Source: a virus
Length of the DNA stretch: 35,417 bases
IMG/VR virus record: IMGVR_UViG_3300010883_000164
Coordinates: 1 to 35,417 of that record
Strand: one strand, 5' to 3'
Shown: piece after piece, positions 21,804 through 29,579 of the stretch
Position numbering within the stretch: position 1 is the first letter of the stretch
How the letters are laid out: each line of letters begins with the position of its first letter
The notes under the pieces: model-generated
The model's database searches: none
Told to the model about the DNA's origin: nothing
The model's input: the letters and a program-made list of their open reading frames with translations, nothing else
Program-made: the position numbers and the translations under genes

Positions 21804-22550
21804 TTAGTGTGCCTCTTTCCCTTGGCCTCGCCAACTTATATTTTGTGGCGTGGCTTCACTGCATGTAACATCGTATACTTTGAAAACGTCTCTTTTCCAA
21901 AATTTTAAAACGATATCTTTGCCCAGATCTTTGGCTATTTTTCGTATTTTAAATCGGGTGGCGGTGTCGGAGTACTCATGACTGACAAGTTGTTCCTCGC
22001 TCAGTTGGGAGAGACTGAAGACATCATAGTATTCTCTGCCGTCGATACGGTTACTTTTATAAAAAGAGACCTTTTTGATCGAGGGATCGATGTTGTTAAC
22101 TAGCTCATAGGGGTCGTCTCCTCCACGATAAACGTCGTACCAATCGACAACTTTGTTGTAACAAAACTTTTTGGTTAACCATTCCTCTACACCTGCAACG
22201 TTGTTCGTAGTGAACATGTTGAGATGATCAAAAGCAATTCTGTATAAAGAGCCCTGGCTTGTGTGCACCGCGACGGTGCTGCCCTCAACTCGGATCTGTG
22301 TAAGAGGGCCAGAAAATGGTACAAGCGCTTTGTTATACGCATCGTATATTACTGCAGCCCAGCATTGCTCTGCGCCGGCTATACTCCCAGGTAAGTCAAG
22401 AGAATTAACATCAGGAAAACCGTTAAGAAGCAAGTAAGTCTTGTTTGTAGTGGCAAATCGTATTGCATCTAATGTATTTCCTACGGTTATATTCGGCCAG
22501 TAGAAATCAGCATCCACATCCGTCCGTTTCGTTACCAGTGCACTCTTCAA
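21804..22550 (-). CDS. hypothetical protein paired with the nucleotidyltransferase-like gene
   Basis: A protein of 248 residues beginning at the TTG at 22550 (AGGA 6 bases upstream) and overlapping the lysozyme-like gene by 44 bases. Mixed alpha/beta sequence: TVGNTLDAIRFATTNKTYLLLNG at the N-terminus, LVPFSGPLTQIRVEGSTVAVHT in the middle and FKIRKIAKDLGKDIVLKFWKRDVFKVYDV near the end. No motif I can name. Its tight coupling to the nucleotidyltransferase-like gene suggests they act together. Confidence 0.65.
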   Translation of the reverse strand: MKSALVTKRTDVDADFYWPNITVGNTLDAIRFATTNKTYLLLNGFPDVNSLDLPGSIAGAEQCWAAVIYDAYNKALVPFSGPLTQIRVEGSTVAVHTSQGSLYRIAFDHLNMFTTNNVAGVEEWLTKKFCYNKVVDWYDVYRGGDDPYELVNNIDPSIKKVSFYKSNRIDGREYYDVFSLSQLSEEQLVSHEYSDTATRFKIRKIAKDLGKDIVLKFWKRDVFKVYDVTCSEATPQNISWRGQGKEAH

Positions 22551-23259
22551 CCTGTTTCCTGTGTGCCTTTATACTACGATGCCAATTTTTTACAATTCTA
22601 TAAAAACGTGGTTGCTCTCGGCAGCGGCCTGTTGCCTTGGGAGACCTTATAGCCGTTACCCAACCAGTAATCCAGCGCTTACGAATGTTCTTAGAATGAC
22701 GTTTGCCACAGTTCTTGCGCACTTTGCTTGTTTGCCGAACAATATGTTTCATGTATGCATGAGCAGACTGTATTGGATGTGTTCTATTAACATGGTAAAC
22801 GCGTTCCCACCATGGCCACATCTGAAATAGTCCATGAGCCATGGCCTTTCTGCTTTTGCTAAACTTTCTGTCGCCCAAGGCGTTCGGGTTATACCCTGAC
22901 TCGTGGCAGGCAGCTGCTAACAGCATCCCGCGTAAAGAGTTCGGTACGCCGTAGCTTTTTTCTATTTCGAGCAAACGAAGCAGGAGCGCTTCTTCTCGCG
23001 CGCGGCGGTTCACCCGGGTCCTCTTGCGGTTAGCGTTTCTACAATTGTTTAGCGCTTCATAGATGATCTCGTCATCTTGGATTGGCTCGTCTTGTCCCAG
23101 GACAAGGACATATTTTAAATCTGAAGGTCCGTTGTATGGCAAAGGAACAACCTTCAATACGTTGCTGCCGCTCATAACATGAACTAACCTTTCATACTTT
23201 ATATCTGGTGGCGCCTGTAACATGGCGATCATGGAAACACCTAAAATAAAACTACTCAT
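22507..23259 (-). CDS. exported lytic transglycosylase-like protein
   Basis: A protein of 250 residues. The N-terminus MSSFILGVSMIAMLQAPPD has a short hydrophobic core, a possible signal peptide or anchor. Residues 105-155 carry the SLT/lysozyme-type pattern: LLAAACHESGYNPNALGD with likely catalytic E120, then MAHGLFQMWPWW. The C-terminal part is very basic and ends Cys-rich (ECTGNETDGCGC). It would cut peptidoglycan glycan chains. GGAG upstream of the ATG at 23259 lies inside the end of thyX. Confidence 0.78.
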   Translation of the reverse strand: MSSFILGVSMIAMLQAPPDIKYERLVHVMSGSNVLKVVPLPYNGPSDLKYVLVLGQDEPIQDDEIIYEALNNCRNANRKRTRVNRRAREEALLLRLLEIEKSYGVPNSLRGMLLAAACHESGYNPNALGDRKFSKSRKAMAHGLFQMWPWWERVYHVNRTHPIQSAHAYMKHIVRQTSKVRKNCGKRHSKNIRKRWITGWVTAIRSPKATGRCREQPRFYRIVKNWHRSIKAHRKQVEECTGNETDGCGC

Positions 23260-23959
23260 TTCTACTCTCCTTCTGCGTCATGTAAGCTCCGACGGCGAGG
23301 GGCCAAGCGCCCTTTGCAATGTTCAACATCGCACGTGCAGCCTCTTGTATTTCCCATTGGGCGCCTGCGTGCATTCGCAGATTAACAAACTTTAGCAAAT
23401 TACTTAAATTCACTGTGGCATAGTATTCGGTATACATATTTTGTGGTAAGACGCCGCGTGCCTGCTCGCGGCAAACTCCGTTATCGATAAGCTTTTCATA
23501 CAGTTTTAAGCTTTTCCTGTGATGATTTCTAATTAGGTAGCTTGCGCTGTTTCCGCCATTTATATTTTCTGCGTCAATCAGCGGATCAGTCATTTCGTCG
23601 ACGTTGCTTGCTTGGCGGTTGCTTGTGTGCTGCGTTCGGAAAAGTGAAGGCTCATAAAACGTGATATCAACGTCAGTATACCTTCGGCTGATTTCGTTGT
23701 ACGACCAAGTTCTGTGACGCATGTGTTGAGCGCGCACGAACAAAGGCACACTCATCCTAAAAGTAATTACATTATGCTCGAACGTGGAGGTGTGCTTGTG
23801 CTTGATCAAATAATTGATGAGTTTCTTGTCTTTTTCGTCGACAGCTGATTTGTGCTTGCCAAAAGAAACTCTGGCAGAATTTACAATTGTCAGATCTGTG
23901 CCCATCGAATCGACTAGCTCAACAAACCCTTTTCCATCGTTGTATAATTCAACTCTCAT
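23252..23959 (-). CDS. thyX: flavin-dependent thymidylate synthase
   Basis: A protein of 235 residues converting dUMP to dTMP using methylenetetrahydrofolate and FAD. The ThyX motif RHRTWSYNEISRRY matches RHRxxSxNExSxRY exactly. Other family segments are FEHNVITFRMSVPLFVRAQ, ARGVLPQNMYTEYYATVNL and LRMHAGAQWEIQEAA. The ATG at 23959 is preferred over the GTG at 23965. It overlaps GroES upstream and the lysozyme-like gene downstream. It completes a dUTP-dUMP-dTMP route with dUTPase and perhaps the deaminase. Confidence 0.97.
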   Translation of the reverse strand: MRVELYNDGKGFVELVDSMGTDLTIVNSARVSFGKHKSAVDEKDKKLINYLIKHKHTSTFEHNVITFRMSVPLFVRAQHMRHRTWSYNEISRRYTDVDITFYEPSLFRTQHTSNRQASNVDEMTDPLIDAENINGGNSASYLIRNHHRKSLKLYEKLIDNGVCREQARGVLPQNMYTEYYATVNLSNLLKFVNLRMHAGAQWEIQEAARAMLNIAKGAWPLAVGAYMTQKESRNE

Positions 23960-24227
23960 CGTCACCTAAGAAACCAACAACCTGGTTCTCCAGCAATAAA
24001 TAGTAAGTTTTTCCGTTTACTTCTGCGTTTTCAAGCATGTGGCTGAGCGCGAGGAGGGACATGCCCGGGAGCAAGCTCGACTCCGAGTTTGCCTCGACTA
24101 ATTTCACAAGTGAGAAGCGAGGCGTCTTCATCTCGATACCGTCAGGTACCAAAACCGTTGAAGAGTTCTTCTCTGAGTCTTGTTCGATCGGCTCGACAAC
24201 TAAGTATCTGTTAACTGGAAAAAGCAT
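23949..24227 (-). CDS. groES: GroES-type co-chaperonin
   Basis: A protein of 92 residues. It begins MLFPVNRYLVVEPIEQD, equivalent to the IRPLHDRVIVK strand of GroES. The region STVLVPDG (about 23-30) takes the place of the mobile loop with its hydrophobic tripeptide, followed by PGMSLLALSHML and YLLLENQVVGFL, matching the GDIV and EVLIMxExDILA strands. Divergent from bacterial GroES, in the manner of T4 gp31, and likely to cap host or phage GroEL. AGGAGG precedes the ATG. It lies about 14.5 kb from groEL in this window. Confidence 0.8.
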   Translation of the reverse strand: MLFPVNRYLVVEPIEQDSEKNSSTVLVPDGIEMKTPRFSLVKLVEANSESSLLPGMSLLALSHMLENAEVNGKTYYLLLENQVVGFLGDDES

Positions 24228-24228
24228 C

Positions 24229-24480
24229 TCAGCCTCCTACAATTTTGTTGTTGAGTTTGTTGAAATAGTTAACGAACTCGTCAATGTCATCGCCCTTTCG
24301 CAACATGCGATAGGCGCGCACTGCTTGCCTCATCTCGTCCCGGGACAACCAGCCATTCTTGGCATAGTTTGTACGGAGGTCTCTTTTGTGCTCCTTATAC
24401 GGTGCCATTTCATCTTCGATCGCTTGAAGAGCTTTAACATACTCCACCACATACTCATCTTTTGTTACATCGCTCATCAT
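24229..24480 (-). CDS. hypothetical helical protein
   Basis: An all-helical, highly charged protein of 83 residues (EYVVEYVKALQAIEDEMAPYKEHKRDLRTNY; RDEMRQAVRAYRMLRKGDDIDEFVNYFNKL). Two adjacent ATGs (24480 and 24477); the second has better spacing from AGGAG. It lies between the RNR and GroES genes. Small helical proteins of this type are frequent in T4-like phages; function unknown. Confidence 0.66.
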   Translation of the reverse strand: MMSDVTKDEYVVEYVKALQAIEDEMAPYKEHKRDLRTNYAKNGWLSRDEMRQAVRAYRMLRKGDDIDEFVNYFNKLNNKIVGG

Positions 24481-24486
24481 TTCTCC

Positions 24487-26343
24487 TTATTTGATTTCGC
24501 AGGATCCGCCGGCGCATGCCAGTTCCCCAGTTAAATTTGTCTCGTCATCATACTCTATGATTTTAGTTATGTCAACGTGTGTCAATGTCTCATACAACTT
24601 TTCGTATTCTTCTCGGGTGCATTCTTCAAATGGCGCCTGTTTGTAAGTGTGGTCCGCGTGGGGTAGCACTGAAAGGCCGTTGTACACGTCCCTGTGTATC
24701 CACATCCATTCAGCTACAAGCTGCCATTCTTTTTCTTTCACCGATATAGTCGCCGATACGTTGTGCGTGTTTTGGCCTCGTTGGTGTCCGGGCTTAACCC
24801 AGTCTTTATAGATTATATGAACCCTTTCCAGAAGGTCAAGAGCCGATTCGTTTCTCGTAATCGATCCACGTGGTGCTTTCTGAGGCACTGATATCACAGC
24901 AGTGTCGTGTGGCCTGAAGAATTCATCCTCCACTAGCTCAGGGTGGTGAATCAGCAGATGCGTGTATATCGCTTCATTTTTTCCAACCCTTATCCTGCGG
25001 ATGTAGTATTTGCTGTGCCACGCATGAATACCGGAAGAAGTGCCCAAGGTGAGGGAGGTCGTTCCGGCTGGCTTAACACACGTTGCTCTTGCAGATGGGT
25101 TGATCCCGATCAAGCCTGCGACGCGTCGATTTTCTTTTTTTACAGCTAGGGCCGCGGCCTTCATGTCTAAATTTAGTACTTTACCAGAAGCAATGCCGGT
25201 CATTGAAACACCGATGAGCGAATCTTTTTCAGTGGTCCTTCTCCAAACATCTCGCAAATAATGAAAGTCCGTGTATCCCGCTTGCAGCGTTGCGATGAAC
25301 GTAGCGATCCTTACTCTCTCTTCGTACTCTTCTTGGTTAGCTAGATCAGACGCGTTAACTTCAACTAAATTACAGAACTGGTATGGCCTGAGACCGATCT
25401 CGCAACATGGGTTAGTACCCCAGTCTTTATCATTGGAGAAATAGAACCCAGGCTCGCCGGCGCCGCTTGCCTTGACCCGTTCCCAGATGTTCATGAAGTA
25501 TTCTTCAGTGATGCGATGGCGCATAAGCACTACTGAATTGTTCGCCCTGCCTCTCTGTGGGTTTGCTTCCCACCAATTTGCAGTTTTTGCAGCAAGCATT
25601 TCTTCATCATCGGCTGAGAATAGTGAAATAAGAGCAGCGCGACGGATGCCCCCGGCAAGAACAGCATCAGCAATATAACAAACAATGTCATGAACTTCGA
25701 TAGGCTCAAGTTGGTCTCCTGGTTCTTTTTCGTCTAGGACCCCACGAATCTTAAGTAGACACTCTTTCAAGGGTTGCGGGCCCGGGGCCTTGCCCCCCGA
25801 AGTAAGTAGTCTAGAGCCCTTGGGACGAATATCAGAAAAATCAAATCTTATCTTTGACCCGCCTTTGAAGTAAGAGTTCATCAACACTTTTACAGCATCG
25901 GCCCAACCTTCAATCGAATCTGCAATAAGGTACCTTCTTGTTCTTTTTACGCTCGGTCTTTGGATTTCAGGTAGTTTCTCAACGTGGTGTTTTTGCACAG
26001 AAAATCCGACACCCGTTCCTCCAAGCAAGAGAAACATGCATTCGCTAAAAGCCAGCACATGATCAATAGGAAGGTAAGCACAGTTGTAAATCCGGTTAGG
26101 CGCCACTTCAATTGGCTTGCCGCCGAACTGCATCGATCGCATAGATGGTAATACTTTTTTGTCATAAACATATGTATACGCCTCCTCAATTTCTTTCTTT
26201 AAAGAAGGGTACTTTTTCAGATGCATCTTCTTGTTTCTTGTAACCAACTCGCCCCAGGTCTCACGGCGTTTTTCATCCGGTAGGTAACGAGCGTACTTCA
26301 TGTAGACTGTTATATCTGATAGAATTTTGTTGGCTAAATCCAT
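24487..26343 (-). CDS. nrdJ: adenosylcobalamin-dependent (class II) ribonucleotide reductase
   Basis: A protein of 618 residues of the monomeric class II type, reducing ribonucleotides with adenosylcobalamin. Key residues line up with the Lactobacillus leichmannii enzyme: YNCAYLP (C88), NPCCEIGL (N311, C313, E315) and FCNL (C324), the latter three with the same spacing as in that enzyme. The C-terminal redox pair is CAGGSC (C610, C615). It is shorter than the 739-residue bacterial form. The ATG overlaps the helicase stop (TAATG), with AAGGAG upstream. It needs host cobalamin but not oxygen or a second subunit. Confidence 0.95.
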   Translation of the reverse strand: MDLANKILSDITVYMKYARYLPDEKRRETWGELVTRNKKMHLKKYPSLKKEIEEAYTYVYDKKVLPSMRSMQFGGKPIEVAPNRIYNCAYLPIDHVLAFSECMFLLLGGTGVGFSVQKHHVEKLPEIQRPSVKRTRRYLIADSIEGWADAVKVLMNSYFKGGSKIRFDFSDIRPKGSRLLTSGGKAPGPQPLKECLLKIRGVLDEKEPGDQLEPIEVHDIVCYIADAVLAGGIRRAALISLFSADDEEMLAAKTANWWEANPQRGRANNSVVLMRHRITEEYFMNIWERVKASGAGEPGFYFSNDKDWGTNPCCEIGLRPYQFCNLVEVNASDLANQEEYEERVRIATFIATLQAGYTDFHYLRDVWRRTTEKDSLIGVSMTGIASGKVLNLDMKAAALAVKKENRRVAGLIGINPSARATCVKPAGTTSLTLGTSSGIHAWHSKYYIRRIRVGKNEAIYTHLLIHHPELVEDEFFRPHDTAVISVPQKAPRGSITRNESALDLLERVHIIYKDWVKPGHQRGQNTHNVSATISVKEKEWQLVAEWMWIHRDVYNGLSVLPHADHTYKQAPFEECTREEYEKLYETLTHVDITKIIEYDDETNLTGELACAGGSCEIK

Positions 26344-27710
26344 TAACTTTTCTCCTTGCGCGCATTTCTAAACGTTTTGTATTTTTCTCTAAGATTATCT
26401 GCCAACTCTTTAGGCGACCCGGAAGAAGAATATGTCGGCTCGTCTGCTTGCTCTAAAACCTTAAGCTGGACGTTGCTTGTGTCCATGAACATCGGAAAAA
26501 GTAAACCGTCAGGGCCGTTTCTATTTTTAGCTACGTACATTCTGGCTGTGTTCGCATTTTTGTCTTTCCTGTTCCGAGAGATAGAGCAAATAAAATCTGC
26601 TACGAAACATTTATTGAATGCCTCCGAAATCGATTCCATTGTGACAACCTCCGCGTTTAAGCCCGATCTATTGGTTTGTGATGCTGTCCACACCGGGCAG
26701 CGGAACTCTTGGGCTAGTGCTCTTAAGTTCTCATAAATAGATTCCAGTTCGTTCCTTTTCTCTTTGAAGTGTGTGGTCGGTCTAAGCAAGTCTGCGTAAT
26801 CCACTAAAATCATATCAACTTTGTGATCTCGTTTTTTTAACTTTTCTACATGGGCCCGAATTGTATTGGTTGTCGCAGTCTTTGTTGGGTATTCTTTGAT
26901 GATCAGAGCACCTTCTATACCGCTAATTGACTCTAGAACATCTTCTTTGCGGCTATATAACATAGAAAGCGGCACTCCAGAGATACAACTGTCGTATCGC
27001 TGGCCTGTGATCGCCTCGCTCAATTCTAGTGTATAATGCACCACATTTTTGCCATCTTTTACAGCTTGCGCTCCTAAATGAGCGAGAACCATAGATTTTC
27101 CTGCGCCGGTTGGCGCGACGACGACGCCTAGCTCACCTAGACCTAAGCCGTTATTTGTGATTTTGTCAATTCTGTCCCATCCAGTTGAAACGGGCGAGCG
27201 GGCTTTTATCTCATACCTAAGTTCAAAATCTTTTTTAAAGTCATGGCCAAAGTTGTTGTCAGTTCCAAGCTTAAGCGCCTCGTCAATAACGTGTTTAATT
27301 TGGTCGTATGAAGAACTTTGAATCAGCTCAACAGATTCCATCAAAGCTTCTTTCAGCTTTTGCTTTTTACAAAAGTCCAAGCTAGTATCTTTAATATACT
27401 GTGAGTCCTGAATGCCTTTGATCGTCACCCGAGCAAAATAGTCCCTAGTCTGCTTTTGCACTGACTCGGATTGTGCGTCGATCTCAGTTCTCAGGATTGA
27501 AGAGATAATTTTTTCAGTTGGGTGTACACCATATTTTTTGCGATAGCTATAGATCAAAGAAACAAACACACGAAGATACTTAAGTTCAAAAAAATTGACG
27601 TTTAGTACTTCTTCGATCTGATCTGCAAACGGTCTGTCTTGCAAAATCAGTTGTGCTAATGATTCTTGAAATTGTCGTCCGTATTTTGAAAAGCTAATTG
27701 ATTCTGCCAT
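26343..27710 (-). CDS. replicative DNA helicase (DnaB/gp41 type)
   Basis: A protein of 455 residues. The N-terminal helical domain (1-150) is followed by a RecA-like motor: VVVAPTGAGKSMVLAHLG (Walker A), VVHYTLELSEAITGQRYD (H1a), DMILVDYADLLRP (Walker B) and PVWTASQTNRSGL (H3), with an arginine-rich segment near AFNKCFVADFICSISRNRKDK (H4). It should unwind DNA ahead of the phage polymerase(s) as a hexamer. No primase domain is fused. GAGGA precedes the ATG, and it overlaps nrdJ by one base. Confidence 0.95.
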   Translation of the reverse strand: MAESISFSKYGRQFQESLAQLILQDRPFADQIEEVLNVNFFELKYLRVFVSLIYSYRKKYGVHPTEKIISSILRTEIDAQSESVQKQTRDYFARVTIKGIQDSQYIKDTSLDFCKKQKLKEALMESVELIQSSSYDQIKHVIDEALKLGTDNNFGHDFKKDFELRYEIKARSPVSTGWDRIDKITNNGLGLGELGVVVAPTGAGKSMVLAHLGAQAVKDGKNVVHYTLELSEAITGQRYDSCISGVPLSMLYSRKEDVLESISGIEGALIIKEYPTKTATTNTIRAHVEKLKKRDHKVDMILVDYADLLRPTTHFKEKRNELESIYENLRALAQEFRCPVWTASQTNRSGLNAEVVTMESISEAFNKCFVADFICSISRNRKDKNANTARMYVAKNRNGPDGLLFPMFMDTSNVQLKVLEQADEPTYSSSGSPKELADNLREKYKTFRNARKEKS

Positions 27711-27741
27711 TGTTTCCTCTTTATTTAAAGTTAGTCACAAA

Positions 27742-28713
27742 CTACTTGTTGTCTACAGATATCTTCTTGCAATGGGCAAACAAGTCTATAAAATTGATCT
27801 CACCAAAGCCGTCCTGCATCATGTATTTTGTAAGCTCAGTTTTGTTAAACGACATGTCGGGGTTTTCTAACGTTTCGTGCACCGTCCCCTTCGCGTTGAT
27901 AGACATGATAGGAACGTACAGCTGCATTATGTCGTAGTTCCTCCGGAGCAGATCTTGGTTTTCAACCACGTTTTGGTATGCTTTGATCTTCTTGTCCTGT
28001 AGCTGTTCCTTACAAAAGCTGGTCATGTGCTCGAAAGTTACAGACCTTTCTTCAGCAAGCATCGGGAACCTTTTGGCCGCTGTTTTCAGGCCGATTCCAC
28101 CTAAGCCCTCAATATTGTCTGACTTGTCGCCCACTAGGGCCCGGGCCATTGCGAAATTGTTGGGGTGGATGCCAAACTTGTCTAAGATACTGTTCTTATT
28201 TAGGACCTCTTTTTGCACTGGCCTCATCAAAACAGTTTTGTCGTTCAACAATTGAAAGAAATCTTTATCGCTCGAAACAATAATCTTTTCCCACTGTTTG
28301 TACCTCGGAGCTTGAGAGATATATGCGATAATGTCGTCTGCCTCGGTGGAGTCGAACATAAATTGCAAAACTGGCAGTTGGTTGTAATAGTCAACCAGTC
28401 TCATCTGCTGCCACACCTTGTTTTCAATCTCCTGTTCGTTGGAGAGATTTTTAATTGCTCTATTCAAGCGAATAGGCTTACGGCCGGCTTTATAATCCTT
28501 CTTAAGGAGCTTTCTCTTAGCGGATCCTCCGGCGCCGTCCCAGCAAATGATAATCATGTCGGGCTTTGTTTCTCTAACCAGCTTTTGCAAGCTTTGTATA
28601 CACCCTCTTAGCCCACCGATCGGTTGGCCCTGTATAGATAAGCTAGGGTTGACAATATAGTTTCTAAAAAATAAATTAAGTTGATCGATGATCAACATTC
28701 TGCCTTTGTTCAC
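27742..28713 (-). CDS. 5'-3' exonuclease / flap nuclease
   Basis: A PIN-like FEN-family nuclease of 323 residues. Acidic metal-site residues are visible: LIIDQLNLFFRNY, ICWDGAGGSAKRK, DSTEADDIIAYI, VSSDKDFFQLL and ARALVGDKSDNIEGLGGIGLKTA, the last with a helix-hairpin-helix. Comparable to T5 D15 and the 5' nuclease of DNA polymerase I. The GTG at 28713 is 5 bases after AGAGG; an earlier GTG at 28719 lies too close. It can remove RNA primers and flaps, complementing the polymerase at 32708-33880, which lacks this domain. Confidence 0.94.
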   Translation of the reverse strand: MNKGRMLIIDQLNLFFRNYIVNPSLSIQGQPIGGLRGCIQSLQKLVRETKPDMIIICWDGAGGSAKRKLLKKDYKAGRKPIRLNRAIKNLSNEQEIENKVWQQMRLVDYYNQLPVLQFMFDSTEADDIIAYISQAPRYKQWEKIIVSSDKDFFQLLNDKTVLMRPVQKEVLNKNSILDKFGIHPNNFAMARALVGDKSDNIEGLGGIGLKTAAKRFPMLAEERSVTFEHMTSFCKEQLQDKKIKAYQNVVENQDLLRRNYDIMQLYVPIMSINAKGTVHETLENPDMSFNKTELTKYMMQDGFGEINFIDLFAHCKKISVDNK

Positions 28714-28724
28714 GCGCACCTCTA

Positions 28725-29057
28725 TTAACGGTATATTCTGTTTCTGACTTTGTTTACTGAAGTTGCGATAAAGGAAAATATGCCATCAATCTTTCTAGCT
28801 TCCATCTGCATCTTTGCCATGTGTTGGCGGAGGCTTGTGTTCGTCAAGAAGAACTTAACTTTTAGCGGTGTTACCTCGACTGTCTTCGAGACTTTTTTAG
28901 CCGCCTCTTTGACTGTCACCACGGTAATGCCGCAGACTCCTCTTAGGTTGTCTGTTATGACAGTGTGACGCTTTGTTCGATCGGAGCGCATGAGTACATC
29001 GCACTCATACATCGTATCTTGTAAATATTCTTTAACAACGGTCTTCACATCACTCAT
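28725..29057 (-). CDS. hypothetical protein in the replication operon
   Basis: A protein of 110 residues from the ATG at 29057 (GGAGG 10 bases upstream). The frame opens earlier at 29081, but those codons contain the ribosome binding site. It is basic and mixed alpha/beta: VKTVVKEYLQDTMYECDV, CGITVVTVKEAAKKV, EVTPLKVKFFLTN, and a basic C-terminal helix ending NKVRNRIYR. It might bind nucleic acid, judging from charge and neighbours, but I do not recognise it. Confidence 0.66.
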   Translation of the reverse strand: MSDVKTVVKEYLQDTMYECDVLMRSDRTKRHTVITDNLRGVCGITVVTVKEAAKKVSKTVEVTPLKVKFFLTNTSLRQHMAKMQMEARKIDGIFSFIATSVNKVRNRIYR

Positions 29058-29089
29058 AACAGTCAAACCTCCAGGATACAATAACTAGT

Positions 29090-29536
29090 TCAAAGCTTAT
29101 ACATTTTTACATTTCCATTATCGGTCGTATAATAAACCCTTTTGACACCAACATGCTTCAATACATCATGACACATTTTACATGGTTTGCTTGAGCGAAA
29201 TTGCTCCTGCTTGTTTACCCTGCAAACATAAACATCCGAACCAGAGGTTACACTGCGGGCGATCCCCACTATAGAACCAAGTTCAGCATGGTGTGTACCA
29301 TGGCCCATATCTGGACCTCGAAACCTGGTACCAAAAGAAGAAAAGTTATCTTTGTTACAAGAAGCGTTAATCACGGATCCGCCCTTAACCAGTACTGCGC
29401 CATGGCGAAGCCTGTTATACGAGCTATTATAAGCAATATTTTTTGCTAGTTCAAAATATCTTTTTTGTCTTCTCGAAACATCGATGGTTTCTCCGGTGAT
29501 GTTCGTGTGATTCTTATATATGGCTTTGTTAGACAT
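29090..29536 (-). CDS. cytidine/deoxycytidylate deaminase-family protein
   Basis: A zinc-dependent deaminase fold protein of 148 residues. HAELGS (83-88: zinc ligand H83, catalytic E85) and KPCKMCHDVL (117-126: zinc ligands C119 and C122) are correctly spaced and ordered. The N-terminal helix and the HGAVLVKGG strand fit the family. As a dCMP deaminase it would feed dUMP to ThyX; the substrate cannot be proven from motifs, and base-editing or RNA targets are possible. The start is the ATG at 29536 after GAGGGA, not the GTG at 29548. Confidence 0.86.
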   Translation of the reverse strand: MSNKAIYKNHTNITGETIDVSRRQKRYFELAKNIAYNSSYNRLRHGAVLVKGGSVINASCNKDNFSSFGTRFRGPDMGHGTHHAELGSIVGIARSVTSGSDVYVCRVNKQEQFRSSKPCKMCHDVLKHVGVKRVYYTTDNGNVKMYKL

Positions 29537-29579
29537 GGCTTCCCTCACCTATAATATAGCAACAAGGGATCCGTCGTAA

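Noticed and set aside
29549-29570. Possible promoter TTACGA-N17-TATTAT before the deaminase gene
   Set aside because: The transcript would start on top of the ribosome binding site, and the -35 box is poor.
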